Part shown: positions 59,861-64,000 of the stretch, one piece after another
Numbering within the stretch: the stretch's first letter is position 1
Layout: each line of letters opens with the position of its first letter
Assembly (NCBI GenBank): GCA_947588355.1
Contig: CANPYI010000002.1
Location: 1 to 64,000, forward strand
DNA: 64,000 nt
Reading direction: 5' to 3'
From: an uncultured Clostridia bacterium
GTDB taxonomy: Bacteria > Bacillota > Clostridia > Christensenellales > UBA1242
The notes under the pieces: model-generated
The model's input: the letters and a program-made list of their open reading frames with translations, nothing else
Database searches by the model: none
What the model was told of the DNA's origin: nothing
Translations under genes and position numbers: made by a program

Positions 59861-62800
59861 ATGAAAAACAAAATCGTATTCATCTTAATCGTTTTTGTGT
59901 TTGGACTTTGTGGGGTGTTTGGCGTTTGCGGACTCCCATCTTTTCAAGTGAATGCAAGCAGTGCACAGTCAGATATTTGGAATGGTGAATATGTTGGCTC
60001 TGATGATATCGGCGAATCGGACTGGTTTTTTGACCAAAGCACAAACAGTTTTCATATTCGCAGTGCAAAAGGGCTTTCTTTTTTTGCAAGTCAATTAAAT
60101 TCGATGGGCGGCAGTGCCGCATATGACGGGAAAACTGTCTTTCTTGACACAGATATAGATTTGGCAGGACATTCATGGACTCCGATCAGTGTTGATGTTG
60201 GCAATGCGTTTAATGGAACTTTTGATGCGCAAGGCCATTTTGTATTCAATTTAAACATTTCGGCTGGCAGCAATTATGCTGGCTTTTTTGGTGTGTTGGG
60301 TGCAAATGCAGCAATCAAAAATTTAAATTTAAGAAATGTCAAAATTTCTTCTGATTCGGCAACTCGTGTTGGCGGGCTTGTGGGCTTTCAAAATTCCGGT
60401 TCGCTTGTTATTGACAACTGCTCGGTCAAAGGAGTGTTTGGACAACTTAATGCTTCAGCAAATACCGGCGGCTTTGTTGGACAAGCAGACAGTGTCACAA
60501 TTTCAAACAGCATGGCTGATATTTCTGTCAGTGACACCACGAATGGTGCTGTTGGTGGGCTTGTTGGTCTTGCAAAAGACGTCAAAATAAATTATTCCTA
60601 TTTTGCAGGAAAGATTGAAACAACTTCCGCGCATATCGGCGGACTTGTTGGTGAAATTTCAAATTCCACACAATCAAGCATAGAAAATTCATACACGATT
60701 GGCACTTTGACTGCAAATGGAGGTGCTCAACTTGGCGGACTTGCGGGACATGTTGCCGGAAGTTTGACAATTGACCATGTTTACAACGGCGGGAAAATCA
60801 AATACACACTCAAAGAGGGCAGTTACATCGGAGGGCTTGTCGGTCTTGCAGTTTTTGGACAAACAAAAATTTCAAACTCGCTTATGTTGGGGCAAATGAT
60901 TGGCGAAGAAGCAGGTGCAGGAAAATATTCGCCTTTATATTGCAGCGAAACTCAAACAATTCAACTTGACAAAGTTTATTTTGAAAACACACTAAAACAT
61001 CAGCAAGAAGAGTCAGAATATGCGCTTGAAGACTTGACTTTCTTGGCAAAAACAAAGGATTTTTATGTCAACAGTCAATATTTTGACTCAATCTGGGATT
61101 TTGACAAAGGTTGGAAGATTGTTTCGGGCGATTTTCCTGTTTTTGTCGCTGGACATCAGACATTTAATAACGACAGTGAACTTTCAAGCGGAACAACGTT
61201 GCTGCTTGGACAAGGCACATCTGAATCTCCATATTTGATTGAAACAGCAGGTGATTTGGCACTTGTTTCAAAAATTTATGGAGTTGGAGTTGATGGCATC
61301 TCTTCAGATGAACACTATTTTACTTTGCAGAACGATATCAACTTGATCGGAAAAACTTGGATTCCAATCGGCACAACATCATCTTTTGTTGGAGTGTTTG
61401 ACGGCAATGGTCACACAATTTCTGGGCTGACATGTTCGTTGCACGACCAATTTGAATATCATGGTCTGTTTGCTCAGACGGGTGATGCAGTGATCAAAAA
61501 TCTGACGATTGACAATGTTGATTTTGTAAATGAAGGGGCAAAAGCAAAGTCATCGCTTATTGGCAACGTCGCTGGAAATACATATTTGATCAATTGCGTT
61601 GACAAAACTGATCTTTCAACAATCGCAAATGTGGAAAATGGAAATTTGTATGTTGCTTATGGCAAAAACAATCTTTCTGAAAATGTTGTTGATGAAAATT
61701 CGCTCAATCTTAAAAATATTGAAATTACAAAACTTTACGATGTTACAATAGCGGGCAATGGTGGAAATTTTTATACAGAAAATGTTGCCGAAAAAACTAA
61801 CGATGAAAATAATACAAAAAAGATAAAAACAAACGAGTCTAAAACAGGACTTAATGCAAATTATATCTACAATGGCGAATATCACGTTTTGCTTGACGAA
61901 GACGGCAACGCAGTGAGACAAGAAATTGACAGCACTTTTGGAAAAAATCTTCCAAAACTTTCAAAAGATGTTGGAGAGGCGGATATTCTTGTTCAACGCG
62001 GATTCAAATTGCAAGGCTATGCCTATGGCGATGATATAGAGCAAATTGCTTACTCTTCAGAGACTGAAGAATGGACAAATTTCCAGCCTTCAAAAGCGGT
62101 GAATGGTTTAAGCGCAAATTGGCAAGAGGCCACAACAACAATCAAAGTTGTTTACAACAAATATGAACAAGAAAACTTTGATGTTGAAAGCAACACTGAA
62201 AATTCTTATATTGGCAAAACTCTTGTGGACAAAGACGAACAAGAAATTTCAACTGTCACAAAAGATCAACAAAAAGTGGAAATTATGTCAGACGGCAGTG
62301 ATCTTTATGCCGAATTTGTTGTGCCATATGATTCATTTTTGGAAAATTGGGAGTATATTTTTGAGACTCCAAAATACAAAACTGAGCAAAGTTCAGCAAA
62401 ACTTCGTGGGGAAAACTTTGAAATTGAGGGGATTTTTGAAAATTTTGAAAACGGTGAATTTTCAAAACAATTGCTTGCCAAACCGACATCTTTTGCAAAT
62501 CGTGATCTGACAGTTTACACAAAATGGAAAGGACAAGAAAAAAACAACACAATTACATTTGAATTTACTGCAGACGATCAAGATATTGATTTAAGACAAG
62601 TTTTTGCGGAACAAAACTTTTCTCTTTTTGGATATAACGAGCAAAATTTAAACAAACCTCAATCATACGCTTCCAGCATTGTGGAACAAACCAATCGTTC
62701 TTACAAGATTTCTTTCAGATACGATTCACTTTTCAGTGATAGATTGGACAATTATTTGCAATTTGCACTTTCATTCAGTCAAGGTTACAGATTAAACTTG

Positions 62801-64000
62801 GGTGGGGCAACGGGCAATTCCGAACAAATTTTAAGAAATCTGATTACCGCAAACGACATCGATTCAAATTTTGGAAGATTGAAATTTGATGTTTATTCCT
62901 TTTCAAACATCGAAGATTTTAATAGTGTCAAATTCTACAATTTGTACGGAGATGTGACATTCAAATTTAATGTTGCAAAAGAATCATATATTGACAATCT
63001 TACAATTTCAAGCGGAGTTTATTTTGGAATTGGACCGAGAGAAATCTTTAAGGTGCAAAAAGATGAATCGGGCTCTATCACTTCCAATGTGCAAATCAAC
63101 AACAGGTCCGTTTGGAGTGATATTTTGACAATTATTCAAAGTGAACAACTTAAGGAAGATCTTGCTTCGCAGCAAGAACTGTATCTTGCAGTTGACTTGG
63201 TCAACAAAAAACTGATGTTTTCGATGGCAAGCAATCAGGTTGTTGACGAAATTGACATTTCAGAACTTATTGACCAAAATAATTCATTTTCGCTTCAGTA
63301 TCGTGCTGATTTTACAAGCAACATCACTTACACTATCACTTATACAGATGTGGATATCAAAACTTTGAAACTTGAAAGAGGTGACAAAACTCTTGTAAGC
63401 GTTTATTTTGACCAAATCGACCAAGAGTCTGCCACAATCGAATATCAAGCAACAAACGACTTTGTGTTTATCTTTTCAGCACAAGACAATTCTTCTTTTT
63501 CAACTTATGGCTATGACAATGTTGATGGTGTAAAATTTCCTAACGTCAAGGTTTTGGAATACTCTGCAGAAGAACTTGAAAGTCCACCGACAAAATTTAT
63601 GGTTGATTTTGATGATGTGGTAAGACAAGCAAAACAAAACGGCGAAGTTTTGAAAGGCGAGTTGCGTGCTGTCACAAGGTACACCAATGCAACATTTAAG
63701 TTTGATTTCAGGCATGAGGCGGAACTTGAGCAAGTTTCACAAACTGCCTCGCAAATGGGCGCCAATGCACCAAAAATAATCAACATAAGTGGAGGCGGAA
63801 AATATTCCGTTGGCACAAATGGCACAGCAACAGTGTATATTGAAAATTCTGACTATTTCAGATTTTTTGCAGACAGAAATGGCAGCGAAACGGCAAGCCT
63901 TTACAGTGACGGCAATATGGGCGAGTATCCAAAGAATGAACATTTCAATGTCAGGGTGGTTGTTTCAAATGTCGGAACCGAATCTCAAGAATTTGTTACA
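59861..64000 (+). CDS. Secreted GLUG/InlB-repeat surface protein (5' part, open at window edge)
   Basis: The frame is open for 1380 codons and runs off the window. A signal peptide (hydrophobic segment from about residue 5 to 30, cleavage likely after VNASSA) has no lipobox. Two blocks of GLUG beta-helix repeats follow, with TRVGGLVGFQN, AHIGGLVGEIS and AQLGGLAGHV, then GTSESPYLIETAGDLALVS, the same opening as in the giant lipoprotein. From about residue 700 there are InlB B-repeat/Flg_new-like pieces (RGFKLQGYAYGDD, LTVYTKW). It is probably a large adhesin, like the other surface proteins here. AAAGG lies shortly before the ATG. The C-terminal anchor is outside the window. Confidence 0.82.
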   Translation, partial: MKNKIVFILIVFVFGLCGVFGVCGLPSFQVNASSAQSDIWNGEYVGSDDIGESDWFFDQSTNSFHIRSAKGLSFFASQLNSMGGSAAYDGKTVFLDTDIDLAGHSWTPISVDVGNAFNGTFDAQGHFVFNLNISAGSNYAGFFGVLGANAAIKNLNLRNVKISSDSATRVGGLVGFQNSGSLVIDNCSVKGVFGQLNASANTGGFVGQADSVTISNSMADISVSDTTNGAVGGLVGLAKDVKINYSYFAGKIETTSAHIGGLVGEISNSTQSSIENSYTIGTLTANGGAQLGGLAGHVAGSLTIDHVYNGGKIKYTLKEGSYIGGLVGLAVFGQTKISNSLMLGQMIGEEAGAGKYSPLYCSETQTIQLDKVYFENTLKHQQEESEYALEDLTFLAKTKDFYVNSQYFDSIWDFDKGWKIVSGDFPVFVAGHQTFNNDSELSSGTTLLLGQGTSESPYLIETAGDLALVSKIYGVGVDGISSDEHYFTLQNDINLIGKTWIPIGTTSSFVGVFDGNGHTISGLTCSLHDQFEYHGLFAQTGDAVIKNLTIDNVDFVNEGAKAKSSLIGNVAGNTYLINCVDKTDLSTIANVENGNLYVAYGKNNLSENVVDENSLNLKNIEITKLYDVTIAGNGGNFYTENVAEKTNDENNTKKIKTNESKTGLNANYIYNGEYHVLLDEDGNAVRQEIDSTFGKNLPKLSKDVGEADILVQRGFKLQGYAYGDDIEQIAYSSETEEWTNFQPSKAVNGLSANWQEATTTIKVVYNKYEQENFDVESNTENSYIGKTLVDKDEQEISTVTKDQQKVEIMSDGSDLYAEFVVPYDSFLENWEYIFETPKYKTEQSSAKLRGENFEIEGIFENFENGEFSKQLLAKPTSFANRDLTVYTKWKGQEKNNTITFEFTADDQDIDLRQVFAEQNFSLFGYNEQNLNKPQSYASSIVEQTNRSYKISFRYDSLFSDRLDNYLQFALSFSQGYRLNLGGATGNSEQILRNLITANDIDSNFGRLKFDVYSFSNIEDFNSVKFYNLYGDVTFKFNVAKESYIDNLTISSGVYFGIGPREIFKVQKDESGSITSNVQINNRSVWSDILTIIQSEQLKEDLASQQELYLAVDLVNKKLMFSMASNQVVDEIDISELIDQNNSFSLQYRADFTSNITYTITYTDVDIKTLKLERGDKTLVSVYFDQIDQESATIEYQATNDFVFIFSAQDNSSFSTYGYDNVDGVKFPNVKVLEYSAEELESPPTKFMVDFDDVVRQAKQNGEVLKGELRAVTRYTNATFKFDFRHEAELEQVSQTASQMGANAPKIINISGGGKYSVGTNGTATVYIENSDYFRFFADRNGSETASLYSDGNMGEYPKNEHFNVRVVVSNVGTESQEFVT

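Noticed and set aside
1..64000. CRISPR arrays, insertion sequences or prophage
   Set aside because: No regularly spaced repeats, transposase, integrase or phage structural gene is visible; the only integration-like trace is the tRNA-Ser array.

Overview
The window is AT-rich chromosomal DNA from a low-GC Gram-positive bacterium, most likely an uncultured anaerobic member of the Clostridia. The pointers are a Spo0A effector domain at the left edge, the sporulation genes yabP and yabQ, a glycyl-radical pyruvate formate-lyase with its activase, a meso-diaminopimelate dehydrogenase, strong AGGAGG-type ribosome sites and many short hairpin/T-run terminators. Neither a phage nor a large integrated element is apparent. 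Most of the window is chromosomal housekeeping and surface-protein genes.

Layout. 0-9 kb: the Spo0A end, a Cu/Zn-SOD-like gene, a CadC-type regulator with a P1B metal pump behind a twin operator, ddh, glyA and folD (divergent one-carbon genes), a membrane-anchored glycosidase-like protein and two unknown genes. 9.0-9.6 kb: a gene-free stretch with tRNA-Ser, two further partial copies of its 3' end, hairpins and a GC-rich cassette. 9.8-20.5 kb: a ferritin-like protein, an enoate-reductase-type flavoenzyme, a CMP-kinase-like enzyme, a Jag/KhpB RNA-binding protein, a histone H1-like protein, lipoproteins, MscL, tRNA-Ala, CYTH-like, GNAT and PH-domain proteins, and a tiny Cys/Leu repeat protein.

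20.7-28.4 kb is the most striking part. One promoter precedes an SPFH/zinc-ribbon protein, a small membrane protein, a TPR-like protein, two coiled-coil proteins with ESCRT-III/Snf7 character, and an AAA+ ATPase whose MIT-like N-domain, acidic linker, pore loop, sensor and C-terminal helix follow the Vps4 plan. Next, behind a weak terminator, comes a 1210-residue zinc-ribbon/TPR/membrane/GLUG protein. I read this as a bacterial ESCRT-III/Vps4-like membrane-remodelling system. Gene order and motifs are seen directly; the function is inferred.

28.5-38.5 kb: a heterodimeric ABC exporter, a small secreted protein, pflB-pflA, a CvpA-like protein, yabP-yabQ-divIC-like (reverse strand), an RluA-type pseudouridine synthase and a ferritin-like protein that has lost its ligands. 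38.7-51.1 kb: a 3799-residue lipoprotein of fibronectin-like modules ending in GLUG-like repeats, with a companion lipoprotein. 51.1-59.7 kb: typA, a small membrane protein, dnaB, two envelope proteins, gltX and trpS. From 59.9 kb to the right edge: an open reading frame of at least 1380 codons encoding a secreted GLUG/InlB-repeat protein that runs off the window.

Three genes (folD, the rluA-like gene and the small membrane gene after typA) have a consensus promoter so close to the ATG that the mRNA should be leaderless. Several promoters share an extended -10 element TGTTAAAAT.
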